Shown one piece after another: positions 46,901-58,760 of a DNA stretch of 64,000 nucleotides. The stretch is from the NCBI RefSeq assembly GCF_963576545.1, contig NC_083645.1, forward strand, positions 4,736,930 through 4,800,929, in the 5' to 3' direction. Under the pieces are notes generated by a model that was given only the letters and a program-made list of their open reading frames with translations, did not search any database and was not told the origin of the DNA. The DNA is from Limanda limanda. Lineage: Eukaryota; Chordata; Actinopteri; Pleuronectiformes; Pleuronectidae. The position numbers were made by a program, and so were the translations under genes. Each line of letters opens with the position of its first letter. The first letter of the stretch is position 1.

Positions 46901-49900
46901 TCATTCATCTCCTAATTGGATCTTATCAGTCATGTCATGACTACCAGTCATGAATGTAAAGTGCATAACCAGTGCATGTCAATCTTCATGTTAAATATGT
47001 TTTCTCATGTGTTAGTCTGGATAAAGAGTAAACTTGATGCACAGCTAAAACGCTTGTACGACCTGAGATATGTTTTTTACAAAAATATCTCTGGACGCAA
47101 ACATTTATTGAGGTTATGTACATTTGAAAGGAGAATCAACAGTCTTACTTTTATATACAAACATTGTAGATGCATAAGGAATAATACACAACTTTAAGCT
47201 AAGATCCAAGGAGCCCTAAAAAAACTAAAACATTACAAATTTTAAGTATTTGAGAACAACTTCCTAAAACCTGAGGGTTTTGTGATAAACGTTACCTTTA
47301 CCAAAACTTTAGTTTTCAGTGTCTGAAGCAGCTCGAAACCTGAAATTAAAAACATTTGATAGCTTAACCCCTTTGGCTGTTATTGAAATTGAATTAATTA
47401 ATTAATCATTGGTGCCTTGAAAACTGCAAGGGTGGAAACAACAAAACCTATTTGTCAACATTGTCAATTCAGTTTGAGGTCTAATGTTTTAATGTTCAAA
47501 GATTTTCTAATCATACAATGTTTACATATTGATATGATACAACATGATATTAGGACAAAAACAAATAAAATCAAATGATTTAAAAATTAAATAAACATTT
47601 CCAAAATGAAATGAGATCACATAAAATGTACTTAACGGGAAAAACACAATAATTGCTCTTTATGGTTTGATAAGTGAAATAAACTTAACCCATTAAGATT
47701 AACTGCTCCGTTCCTAACTTGGTCGGGTGAGACCTGTAAGTTAAGCTAATATTTGCTAACCTCAGCTACCGTGAGTTACAGCCATACCTTTGTAAAATGC
47801 ATAAAGGGTGGTACCACCATAAGTTTGAAACTCCTAGGCCTTATATGTATTTCTGTACATGCATCTTCTAATCTCATCTCTGAGCAGTCTCCTCGTTGTC
47901 TAAACTCTAGCTAATTATTTCTCTGCTTCTTGAAGTAATGATGAGAAACCCCTTGGTGGCGTATAATCAGTACAAATATGATTCATCTTGCTCTCACTGC
48001 TCTCATAGTGTTTTCAGCTGTAAAAACCCATTGATATCACTTATTCTGCAAGATAGACACAATCAGAGCTGAGACACAATCAGGATGATCAGAAATACAA
48101 TGTGCGGCTACATAGACAGACCCTCGGGGGTGGATATGCTCTCCCACATGTTAGGGGCTGCTACAGGGAACTGAAGCCAAGCCTCCTGTGGGTTTTCACG
48201 TTCTCTGCATCTTTCATGTCCAGAATGAACTGGTGCAAGGATCCCCAGTCCTGACCAGCTTGACACACCAGGCTCACCACAGGTGCTGGACCAGTGCAGT
48301 GCCAAGAAAGAGAAGCAAAACACAGGTTCACGCTGGGCTGGATGTGGAGGTAAGCCTGTTCATTTACCGCTCCATCTCCTAATGCTGGTATTTTATATCT
48401 TTGTGTGGACAACGGACCTGGAATGCAAAGACGTAACTGATCGTCACTGCTTGGGTGTTGTGACACTTGATAATCACATTAGTCAACTTGTATTAGAAAC
48501 AGGATTTTTTCTTTTTTAATTGTGGTTTTACCAATGCTGATGTTCTGGTTTAATTAATATTTTGTACTGTAAAAATGGACTAAACCTTGTTATTAGTAGA
48601 GGGACCCCCTTGCACATATAAGTCAAACATTCTATATTCAGCCAACAGTGGAAATTAGATTTTACTTCATGCACTATAACATATAAGATTTGAAGATAAA
48701 AAAAAAAAAAAAATCACGTCAGGCAGACCCAACACATGTAGTGGGCTTGGTTATTCCCTTATTACAACAGCTTTCATTGTACCATTCTGTTGGATTTTAA
48801 ATGTCACTCCACTTAGTCCTTTGTTTTCAGGCAGGTCACCAAGTGGTGTCTTTAAAACAGATAAATATTAGGATATTTTATGTAACTAATTTTACGGTGG
48901 TTTCCCCTTAAAAAAAACCCAGAGAAGGACTTATTTAAAACAACAGCATCTACATTGCAAATGAACATTGTTTTACGAAGGTGCTGAAATATTGAAAATG
49001 GTAAAATGTGAAAATGGTGAAGTGTAATGAATTGATAGTGTTTGTACTGTACCGTACAGTACACCACTCAGTGAAGGAGTCTTCACTTCAGAAACTAGGT
49101 TGCGAGGGACGGGTAGGATGTAGGTTTTTTTACTTTTCTTTTCTTTCTTTTTTTTGATTGATGAGGTTTTCAGGTCGATTAATCTCCCGACTTGACCATC
49201 TTAATAGGGCCAAGGATAGCTGGAGAAGAGAGGGAGAAGTAACTGACAAAAAAAGAGATGAGCAAAACAACTGGGGAGGACGAGGCTCCGAAAGAAAGGA
49301 TGGGAGGCAGAAGGGCAGAAATAGACACAAAGAAAAGGCGAGCGAGAGTTACAGAAACAGCTTCCCAGTCAGAGAGCAGTCTAATAGGCCACTGCTACCT
49401 TGAGAAGTGTAAAGTAGGTCTGGACATCGCAGGCTATTTGCAGACTGAGTGGTATTACACGTTGTTAATAGGTTCAACCAGGGCCCTGCCCATTAATCAA
49501 AATGAGAACAGATAGAGAAGAAGAGACTAGGAAGGAGGAGGAGGAGAATGATGGATGGAGGCGGACGTCAGAGGAGGAAAATGAGGTTTCTAGGAGCAGA
49601 GGTGAGCACCAGAGAGCGAGGGCTCCCGCTTTCTCTCACCTCTTAAGCTTTCTGGTTCACTGTGCTTTCTCATTCTCACATCATCTTGACAAAAAACTCT
49701 AAGTTTGACAGCCTCACTGTCTCTGCATGCATTGAGTCATTTTCAAACTGCAGTGCCTGTTCTCCACCTGCCTGTTTGGAATGGGCTGTTGACCTATGAT
49801 CAATCGGATTTGTTTTTTCGACCAACTTTAAAGTCGATTTTATTCATCAAATGAAACAGATTTGCTTTATTACTGTTCATGTGTGGCTCATATATGAATG

Positions 49901-50334
49901 ATTTACCCAACCATTGTGTTCATTTTGTATATATATATATTGCATGTGAACTGTTTCAGAGCTCTGCTTAGTACTGTAGTCAATCATCAGACTCAAAGGC
50001 TCGGCCATTCTGCGTGGGATAAAGCTTTGTAAAACCAAACATCTATGTTAACTTTGTAGACAAATTGAGGAAAAGAGGAAGTGGTTCTGTGAATGTTGTT
50101 GCCATGCCGAAGATCAGCACCTGCGACAACCATTTAATATGTAAGTCCAACAAGGAGGGAAAGCATTGCCTCTTAAGGCCTGTGGGGCGCGAGTTGCCCA
50201 AACACTGTTGTAATTTATCAGAGGACATCCGAGGTCAATCGGTGCACGGACTGCCTGTTAAGGCTCCGCCCCCACTGACTGCAAAGCACTGTTTGCATTT
50301 TAATTTAAATTCTATTAATATTGAACTTAGTGTG
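40911..50334. other. Long stretch without recognised genes
   Basis: Apart from the CA microsatellite at 41424-41480, pyrimidine-rich DNA at 41585-41700 and 45960-46160, and purine-rich DNA at 49200-49620, I see only complex sequence. The frames at 45761-46258 and 48108-48519 lack motifs. Segments at about 42390-42510 and 43420-43530 are repeat-free and AT-rich; they are candidate conserved non-coding elements. Confidence 0.45.
41424..41480. repeat. (CA)n microsatellite
   Basis: CA run of about 57 bases with a few GACA interruptions. Confidence 0.95.
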
Positions 50335-50455
50335 TGTCCAAACTGCACTTCACAACTACACTGCACTCCATTGGGCTCTTAACCATACACATGTCAAGTG
50401 TGATAAAAGACACAGGTAGATTTCATGCTGAGTTTTAGATATGCAGCTCCATACA
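50335..50455 (+). repeat. Old dispersed repeat, third copy
   Basis: GTGTCCAAACTGCAC, then AACCATACACATGTCAAGTG and TTTTAGATATG resemble the repeat at 27280-27425. It is more diverged and the similarity is patchy. Confidence 0.4.
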
Positions 50456-53400
50456 ACTCATGTCTCTGCAGTCAATATGAAGCAACTCAGAGTAGCACAA
50501 ACACTGGACACGAGGATAAGAGGTAGCGCTGCTTTATCAGAAAGTACAGGGTGTAAAAATGGCACATTGTGATGTTATGGAGGTAATGTGTCAGGGTGCT
50601 TCCACCCTGGTGCAGTGAGTCTGTTATATGATAATTTAACAGTGTTTCATGAAACATATGGTCCAGACTTGTTCTCACCTGTTGGAAATACTCAATATAA
50701 TACTTGGGCTCAGGTCTCCTCCATGATCGCAGTTGTTCAGTGTAATCCAATGAATGTAAAATGTATTTAAACGTGATACTTGGACTATTTTCAACAAGCT
50801 AAAGTGTCTATTTGCAGTTATGGACTTTACAATTAAGTGCATTTACTTAAAGAGCAATGATACCCAAGTGTTTCTTGTTAATTAGACAGTGACAGCCTCA
50901 CTGCAGCTACCACCACCACCACAGTTCCGTGGAAAGAACTGAATTAATACTGAGATCCTGCTAAAAGCCAGCATATTTAATAACTTCTGTTTGAGCCGTG
51001 GGCCAAAGTGGTGAACACCTACAGCAATCTGCCAGTTTACCCAGAGTAAAACCAGCCCGTGATGAAAATTATGCCCCACAGGGTCGTTGCAGATAGCGAG
51101 TCCGCTCTGATCCATTTTGGTATCGGAAAAAATGTCAACCCTGCCTCCTGGAAATGATATTCATAGTAAATGAGGGAGTTTTTCGAAATAGCTGTGTATT
51201 GTGCACAGGCAGGCTCCAATTGGACATCAGAGGACCTGGGGGAATTCCTAATGGCCTGTTCTGCTGGTCGAGCTGAACGGCCAAGCCAGCACTGCCCAAC
51301 ATGAAATCGGCAATTTAGACCAAAGGCAGCGAGGTTCAGTTACATTCTGGAGGAACTCCTCCCTACATGCATCCTGAGACTGTGATTGGCAAGTTGACCT
51401 AGTTTGCACTTTCTTACAGTCCCTTCAGTTGCCACCCTATATGCATTTTAGAGAATATCAATGCATGGCAAGTAAACGAAAAAATAGGTTTGCACTGGCT
51501 TGTATTAAACAAGCCAACATACAATTTAATCTGATACAGATACAACAAGACATATTAAGTGTCTACAACCTGCACTTCAGGACAAAATAATGTAAAGGCA
51601 GAGCAACAAACGCCCCAATGAATCTATCCATCCAGTCTCTTATTGTGCTTATTATGCTTTTCAGGTTGTTGGTGAGTTGGAGCCTTTCCCAGCATGCATT
51701 GGGGGAGAGGCAGAAACAGACTGGACAGGTCACCAGACTATCACATGTGACAAATCTGATTCAAACATCTTTACTGGCATGTCACTGAGGAGAGTGTAGG
51801 AGTCGTCATCTGGTCTCATATCAGTGAAATCTGGTGCGTCTTTCATAACGCCACTGACATCTTGCCTCATCCAAAAAATGAATTTAGTGTGATAACATTT
51901 GTTGTGTTTATCTAGCATAGCTCTAAAACTCAATCCTAATATATGATTGAAGAGCTGCTTTTCATGTCTTTATCTTTGAGTGTTTGCAGAATGAAATGTC
52001 CATTAAAAAACTGAGGTTTGTCTCGTGTGTGCGTGTGCATGTGCGTGTGTGTGTTTGTGTGTCTGTGTGTGTGTGTGTGCGTGCACGCAGATTGGATTGT
52101 GCTGGAGTTTGACTTTCAACTTTAATGGCTGTCCCAGTCTTGCTCTTTTAACTCTGCGACGCACTTGTCTGACAAGAGTTTGCTTCAAGTCAAATGTTGG
52201 AAAAGGGGAAAAAAAAAAACCACCCAATAAAAAATATATACACTATGTATTCCGTATTTTTTATGTTCGGTGGTGCTCTAGTAAATCTTTCATTCGGGTG
52301 GTGTGTTTGTTTGAAACTGGAAAGTCTGAAAAGTTTTCATATGAAAACCAATAATCAGAAGCAGACTGGAACTATTCACCCTTACGTGAAGAAAAGTCAC
52401 TGACAAGCAAAACTATATTATTATTTATACTATATTCTATTTCAGCAGGTACGTGTTTACACAGAAGATATTGGAGGCTACATGCACTCCAACCATCGCA
52501 CAAACCCAATGTCGGTTATAATAATAAATAATAAAGTTGGTAGATCATTAGTTGAAGGCAGGTGAACTGGCATATCTCTCTCTCTCTCTCTCTCTCGCTC
52601 ACTGTGAGCAAGGTGAGGTTGTGATAATGTATATTTTAAGAAAGAGGCAAAAGCTGATAAGCTTTCAGAAAACGTGCACAAGAACGGACATAATTATAAA
52701 GGCAGAGCACAGACAGAAAGTTCTGTTCGTTCCAATACACGAATCAAACATTGAGGATTAAGATGACTAGGTTTCTTCGGCCTCTTAAGTGATTTTTCAA
52801 AAGAAATCAGAAAATGTAGAGGAGAGTCTAATTCTCGACCTCAAAGTAGAGGACCACACTAGTCCAAAGTTTTAATCTGGACAACATGGACCCCTGCAGC
52901 GGTATGAATTATTTATTTTATTTTAATTACATTTTTTCTTACAGTATTTGAAAGACCCAATGCAACAGAGATCAAAGATGTCTCAGTATCCAGCAGAGTT
53001 TTATAGGGAAGTTTTATGTCCAGTCTCATCATTACATGGGAGCTATTTCCCCTAAGCACTGTCTTAGTTTGTGAATATTTGAGCTGGTTTCAGTTCTAGT
53101 CCGATGAAGGAAAAGTCGATGATTTCTAAGAATTCTCTATGTGCCTTTAAGCAGCAAAGAAGAGAGAACACAGATTTGTGCAAGTAGAACATATTTTACC
53201 CAAAAGTAATCTTTGCTGCACCGAGGCTGTTTTCCCTTAACCCACAATGTGCCTCACATTTACTGCTCATACACACGTTCGTGAATTAACAAGATTTCAT
53301 GTGATTCACCTCGGAGAAAAACTGATCATGAATGCACGTGTGTCTTTTGCTACATGTAAACAGACACTTTTCCACATCAGCATGAATATAGTAACTACAT

Positions 53401-55884
53401 CAATAATTATGTCTCTCTAAAAGCTGAATTGTTCAAGCCCTCTCAACATGAAAAATATGCAATATTATAATACATCAATAATACTGAAGGAAAGCAATAT
53501 TTGCAGAGTGAAGTGAGCTGACAGGTGAGTTACTTCTGTGTTCTGCTTCAGTTCTCTCTCCAATTTAAATGCAGAGGCAGTGAAATAGCCACATCCTAAT
53601 GCTGCAAGTTCATAATCTACTCTGAATGAAAAATCATCGTCCAAACTCAATTGTTTATTCCTGCAATGTTTATTCCCCACAGTTCTTTTCCTTCAGTTGC
53701 AGTTATATGCCCGCTCCATAGAAGAATGTAGACGAAAAGCGTCAATATGACGGAACCTTTAGAAATCATTGCACCCACGTGTGTAAATATGAGCAGTTGG
53801 AGCTGTTTTGATCACATGAAGAGTGTTAAAATGTTTTGGAGATATTTGGAATGCTGTGGGAGGAGAGTGGACACTGACACAGGCATGTCAAGTGGTCGTG
53901 TTCAAAATGCATTAGCTTGGAGGGCCCTTGATAATGAACGAGTTTCAAACAAGCTTTTACACCAGTGAGGGTTGAGTGAGGCATCATGAGTTTCACAGTG
54001 CAGCCAGAAGGAGGAAAATATACGTTGGACATTTAATAACATTGGATATTAGAGTTTGGAAAAATAACTTGAGGCACTATTTCTGTGTACAACCCGTCAA
54101 AAGTCTTTATACACAAGTAATTCAATTACTCTAAAAACTTGTTTACACAGTTTAATTCAAACTACTTAACTGGATAGCTTTGTTTACTTAGTCTAATAAA
54201 TCTAGAAATATTCAGACTGGAATCATTCCACATTCTTCCACCAGGTTTAGTTGTTATCACTCCAGCACTTTTTGCATAATCCTGCTACCTAAAAAACAAA
54301 CAAGGTGAAAACAAAGCTTCCATGGCGGAGGTAAAAATCCATAACTTTACCTAAGTTACTACAAACTTTGGACAGTCCTAAAGAGCATGAAGCAACTACC
54401 ACGATGCTGTGGTGCACATTAATTATTATTGTTTTCACAAATAGAGATAAAGAGACCATTAAAATTAGACATATCCTAGAAACTCTCTTACGACTGCAGT
54501 CATTTAGAAGCTCATGCATTAAAAAAAAGTGTTAAATCAACATCTAAAATGTGACTAAAGTGGAACGAATGATGGGAAGCCTGGAAAATGTACTTATTAC
54601 CTTTGCATAATTACTTTTTTGGCCATTTTCTTAAGCTCTCTCTGAATTATTAAACTCGATGTAATTTTCTCCTAAGCTCTAAAGATTAATGTTGGTGTTT
54701 GTGTCTGATGGATGTTGGTAAATTACTGTTTTGTTATCCAAACACCTAATTGCTTCTGCTCGTTTTTTAATCTGTTTTGGGGGGTGGTTTTAATTTTTCT
54801 GGGGCATGCACTCACAAACACACAGTGACGCACACACAAAGCCACTTGTACCACTTCCACACACAACTTGCACACACTCAGTGTTTACCTGATGCGCTTG
54901 GTTTTAATTTTCCCTCCCACCAGTCAGTCGTCACTCTGACGGCTGGAGTAAATGAATTTATCGCCCCCTCATTCAGATACAAGGACACAGAGTTGTTCAC
55001 TAAGCCGCGTAAAAAACACAAAATCAACTGAGCTCAGGGGGGGGGGGGGATCACACAAACACCTGCATTGGAAGGATGCATTGACTCTCAGTTGCAAGAC
55101 CTGATGCTGACGTCTAATGTCGAATGAAGAGCGGTTGTATTTACCAAGCTCATTAGAAGAGTCCTAAGGTTATCGTGACCTTGGACATCAGAATTGTTTT
55201 GAGAGATAATAACAGGTACAGGGTTCAGTCCGATGCGGCGCTTTGTGCGTGAGGGCTGTTTTGCTAAAATGGACCCCTGCTGGAGTTTTTCTTTGGTTTT
55301 CTGTAAAGGAAAATATTCGTATCAAACAGCCTTATTGTTTCCCTCTATCATTTTTCCTTTGCATTATGCTAGCTTGGCCTGCTTGGCCTCTATGCAAATA
55401 GCAGTTGCATAGTTGTGCAAAGTGTGCAGGACTCAAAACTGCTCAGAAGTATTAATTATTTCCATGGTCCTTTGCTTTCTTTATAATGGTATGTGTTGAT
55501 ATTCTACTGTGTGTGTCAGAGAGAGAGAGGGGGCTTTAGTGCAGCTGTTGACCCACCACCTGAAGAAGACATAGTACTACTGTAATTAAGAGTTGAGCAC
55601 TAATTTAAATCACCTACCTATTCAGCAGACTCATAAATCATGGTGTGTATTATACCGGCGGCCCATTCACACCATGGCTGATTGAAAAATGTATTGTACA
55701 TCTAAAGGATTGATCACTAGATAGTTCATCAGCCTTTCCTTATTAATGGCCCAATATTATACACAAGTTAAAGTGAGATATTGATTACGGTCTCACGCAC
55801 ATATAACACAGTGTAATCAAGATTGTCATCAGTTTTCTGCTCCAGTTATGCAGGTCAAGGTTAAATGCTTGTCCTTCTGATAGC
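50456..55884. other. Stretch without recognised genes
   Basis: A GT/GC-rich microsatellite lies at 52025-52088 and a short CT run at about 52577-52597. Near 54087 a phrase ACCCGTCAAAAGT recalls a Tc1-type end but nothing confirms it. No exon is recognised. Confidence 0.5.
52025..52088. repeat. (GT)n/(GC)n microsatellite
   Basis: GT-rich run with GC and CA units, about 64 bases. Such alternating purine-pyrimidine DNA can adopt Z-form. Confidence 0.93.
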
Positions 55885-56872
55885 TTTAAGCACTCACAAC
55901 GCTACAACTTTGTGTTTGGTCACAATGTGTGTGGCCCATTGAAAGTGTTGAAGGAGAAGCTAGTGTGCATTTCTCTTCCCAAAACTAGTGTGTTGGATTT
56001 TGTCTCTCATTGTAGGGAGCGGTTACACCATGCTACCAAACTGGCAAAAGAGTCACTTGCCTCCTTCCAGATCAGCATGAAAGAACAATTTGACAAGAGA
56101 GCAGTTGAGACAAGTGTTGGTATTTTTGCCCACACCTGGTTCTGTTCTTACTGCCCGGTTCTCAGGTCCTTATGTGGTGGATTATAAAGTTTCTGACACA
56201 GATTATATCATCCTTACGCCTGAGCGTAGAAGGAAAACCCATTTGTGTCATATTAACATGTTGAAACTTTTTCATTCAAGAAAGGCAGATCAGAAAAAGC
56301 CAGAGGAGACCTCAGAGATTGCTGTGGTGGGCGCTTCTCTCTCACGTGTTCAACCTGAGTTGGAGTCTGATTTGGTGACACCCTGTGATGGTCATCAGTG
56401 TGGTAGGCTAGCTAATTCAAAGTTGTTGTCTACAATCCAAACCAGTTGTCTTATCTTGCTGCACATTGGAGACAAGATGTGATTAACTTGCTTCACACAT
56501 ATCGTTCTGTGGTGAGGGACGTGCCGTCTCGCACCAATGTGTTGGTGAATGATATTGACGTGGGTAATGCTAACCCTATTAAACAGGATGCTCACTGTTA
56601 CCGCTAGCTAAGAGAGCGGCCATGAAGAAAGAGGTCAGCTATCTGGTAGAAAATGCTCTTGCCAAGCCCAGCTGCAGCCCCTGGAGTTCTTCATGTTTAT
56701 TGGCACCTAAGTCGGAAGGACCTCCTTGTTTCTGTAATGATTTTCGCAAGCCCACATGTACAACAACAAGCGCTTGATGCGCTGGGCCCTCCTGACCCAG
56801 AGCTACAACATCAATATCAAGCATAAGAGAGGAGCAGACAATGTGGTAGCTGACGTGCTATCCCGTGGGTGA
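55885..56872 (+). pseudogene. Gmr1-like pol remnant: IN end, RT start, RNase H end
   Basis: The integrase part reads FVFGHNVCGPLKVLKEK, FVSHCRERLHHATKLAKESL and MKEQFDKRAVE. After a frame change comes the GPY/F module, VLTARFSGPYVVDYKVSD then RRRKTHLCHINMLKLFHS. A linker of about 60 residues follows. The N-terminal reverse transcriptase region has VRDVPSRTNVLVNDIDVGN, NPIKQDAH, MKKEVSYLVENALAKP and CFCNDFRKP. An internal deletion near 56755 then jumps to NNKRLMRWALLTQSYNINIK and GADNVVADVLSRG, the end of RNase H, closed by TGA at 56870-56872. The catalytic YLDD region is wholly missing. Several frameshifts also break it. Confidence 0.85.
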
Positions 56873-56974
56873 AACCCTGCCAATTGTGGAGATGTTGTGT
56901 TATAATTGGTAAGGTGATGGTATGTTAGCTATGTGAATAGTTAACAGGGAGGAGTTTGTTCTTATGAGAGGGGG

Positions 56975-57305
56975 TGTTACGTGTTGTGCTTCTCTCTCTC
57001 TCTCATCTCCTCCAGGTGGGTGCTATTGAAGCACCTCCACTGGCAAAGCGGTGGCCATTGTGAAATCAAGGAGTGGCTAATAAAACCCTGGGCATGGCCT
57101 CAGCTCGTGGATATTGTGTTCAGTAAGGGGTTCGCTGTGTTTCTAGTTTCCCCTTCCGTTTTGGGAAGGGCATTTTGTGTTCAGCCTACAGTTGTTTAAT
57201 ACAATCCTTGTTTCATTTAAACGCATCCTACTGGTTTCTTGTTTTTGGCCCAGTTAATTTTCTTATTGTTTGTCCCTCTTGCCCTAGTTACTCAGAGACG
57301 CAACA
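56975..57305 (+). repeat. 3' LTR of the Gmr1-like element
   Basis: It starts TGTTACGTGTTGTGC directly after the polypurine tract and ends CAGAGACGCAACA, so the ends are TGTT...AACA. Length 331 bp. AATAAA within CTAATAAAACCC (about 57078) could be the polyadenylation signal. No second LTR is present, so its age cannot be judged. Confidence 0.8.
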
Positions 57306-58374
57306 CTGCTGAAACACATTCATGCTGTCAATCTCCAGTTTAACTGAATCCACAATGTTGTGCTGGATTCATATCTGGAGATACTGGAGGTTGATGAAGT
57401 TCATTCATTTTCATGATACTTGTTTGATATGAATTTTACTTTAGGACATGGAGCATTATCCTTCTGGAAGTAGTCATTATAAGATGGTAAACAGTCACTG
57501 TAGCATAACATTCTGACTAAAAACTTTAGAGAATTTTGTGTGTGAAAATCCAAGGAGATCAGAAGTTCCCTAAATGCGCAAACCAGCTTGTCTGATACCA
57601 ACATCATCCTTCCTAACGCTTGATGTGAACATTAAGTGAAGCTCTGCAGGGTTTTCTGAATCACAGTGCTGCCACATGATAATCTGATTGGATCAATGTG
57701 TCAAAGACAAGTGTGCAGGTTTTCTTAGTAAAAACGCTCTGAGTGTTAATCTACCAAGGTGAGTTATATATAACACAACACACAGATGAGAATATAGACT
57801 TGAGCCTTGACTTTACAGCAGAGTTCTCGCTGTGCACCTCTCAAGTGTTTGGACAAGAAATTCAAAAACACAGTAGTCTGTTGACATCCCTATAATTCTA
57901 GACTGAGGTGGAACAGTCTCCTTCCATTGTGTTTGCATACCAGCATCCTCTGCTTTATGTGCAGTGAATACTGAGACTTGAAGAAATATGTTTGTTTCCT
58001 CTGACCTTTCACAACTTCATCAGAGCAGCTGTTGTATGGTAGAGCTGTGTATTGTAACAGTATAAAAATATTGTGCATCGTTCTATGGCGAGTAAACAAC
58101 ACTTATCCTCACAACACCAGCCTACGACGTTGCTTTGTTGTCATTTCTTTGCAGGTTTTACAGTAATTTCCTTAAGACTTGCTTTTTAAAAAGAGCATGT
58201 AAAAAAGATGATTGACATCTGTCGCCTTGACATTGACATGAAACATTAACAATCACTTTGCTCACCTTGGCCCTGCCAGTCATTTATTTGTGACCATGTT
58301 ACTCAGCCAGTCTAAACCTAGAAATCTGGAAATGACAATAGGAAGAGGCTCACATGTGACTTGAACTGCTTAGT
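57306..58374. other. Stretch without recognised features
   Basis: No gene motif or repeat family recognised. Confidence 0.55.
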
Positions 58375-58760
58375 TTGCACCATACACTGTATATCCAGAT
58401 GGATGACATGATCGACCCCCAAAAGTGATGCCAAAGGATCTTTTTTACCCCCTGGTGACGAGCTGCTGCAGGTCACAAAACAGGCCTGCTCCATGTTAGT
58501 AGATTGGACATGGACTCCACTAAAAAGTCAAAAAATATTTGTTTTCATACTAATGTTCAAGTATTTAGTTTGGTTTGGTTCTAATTAGCTTAGTTATCTA
58601 ATGCTCCAAAAATTGGATAAAATGTGATGATTGACAGCTGAGACTAACTTATGATTGGTCTAGCATCTGTATCGGCGAGACCTCCCTATCACAGCTCCAT
58701 CAGCTTCGCAGACCCTGGCTCCCAATTGGCAAGATGTCAGCGTTTGCATCTGGGACGTAG
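58375..58760 (+). repeat. Dispersed teleost repeat (ACTGTATAT..AGATGGA type), 5' part
   Basis: CATACACTGTATATCCAGAT, then GACCCCCAAAAGTGATGCCA, CCCCCTGGTGACGAGCTGCT and TAATGCTCCAAAAATTGGAT. Later come GACAGCTGAGACTAACT and TGATTGGTCTAGCATC. I recall this order from a common fish repeat bounded by inverted ACTGTATATAAAGATGGA motifs, probably a non-autonomous DNA element. The right end is not visible here. Confidence 0.6.

Larger units (their letters stand above)
55885..57305 (+). mobile_element. Ty3-type LTR retrotransposon remnant, Gmr1-like domain order
   Basis: A 5'-truncated, internally deleted retroelement. In order it holds the integrase C-terminus, a linker, the start of reverse transcriptase, the end of RNase H, a polypurine tract GAGAGGGGG (56966-56974) and one LTR (56975-57305). 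In most Ty3 elements integrase follows RNase H. The reverse order, integrase first, is the published hallmark of Gmr1-like elements of fish and other deuterostomes. No 5' LTR, gag or protease is seen in the window. Confidence 0.85.

Noticed and set aside
54087..54240. Possible Tc1-type end (ACCCGTCAAAAGT)
   Set aside because: Only one short phrase, no partner end, no TA-bounded structure.
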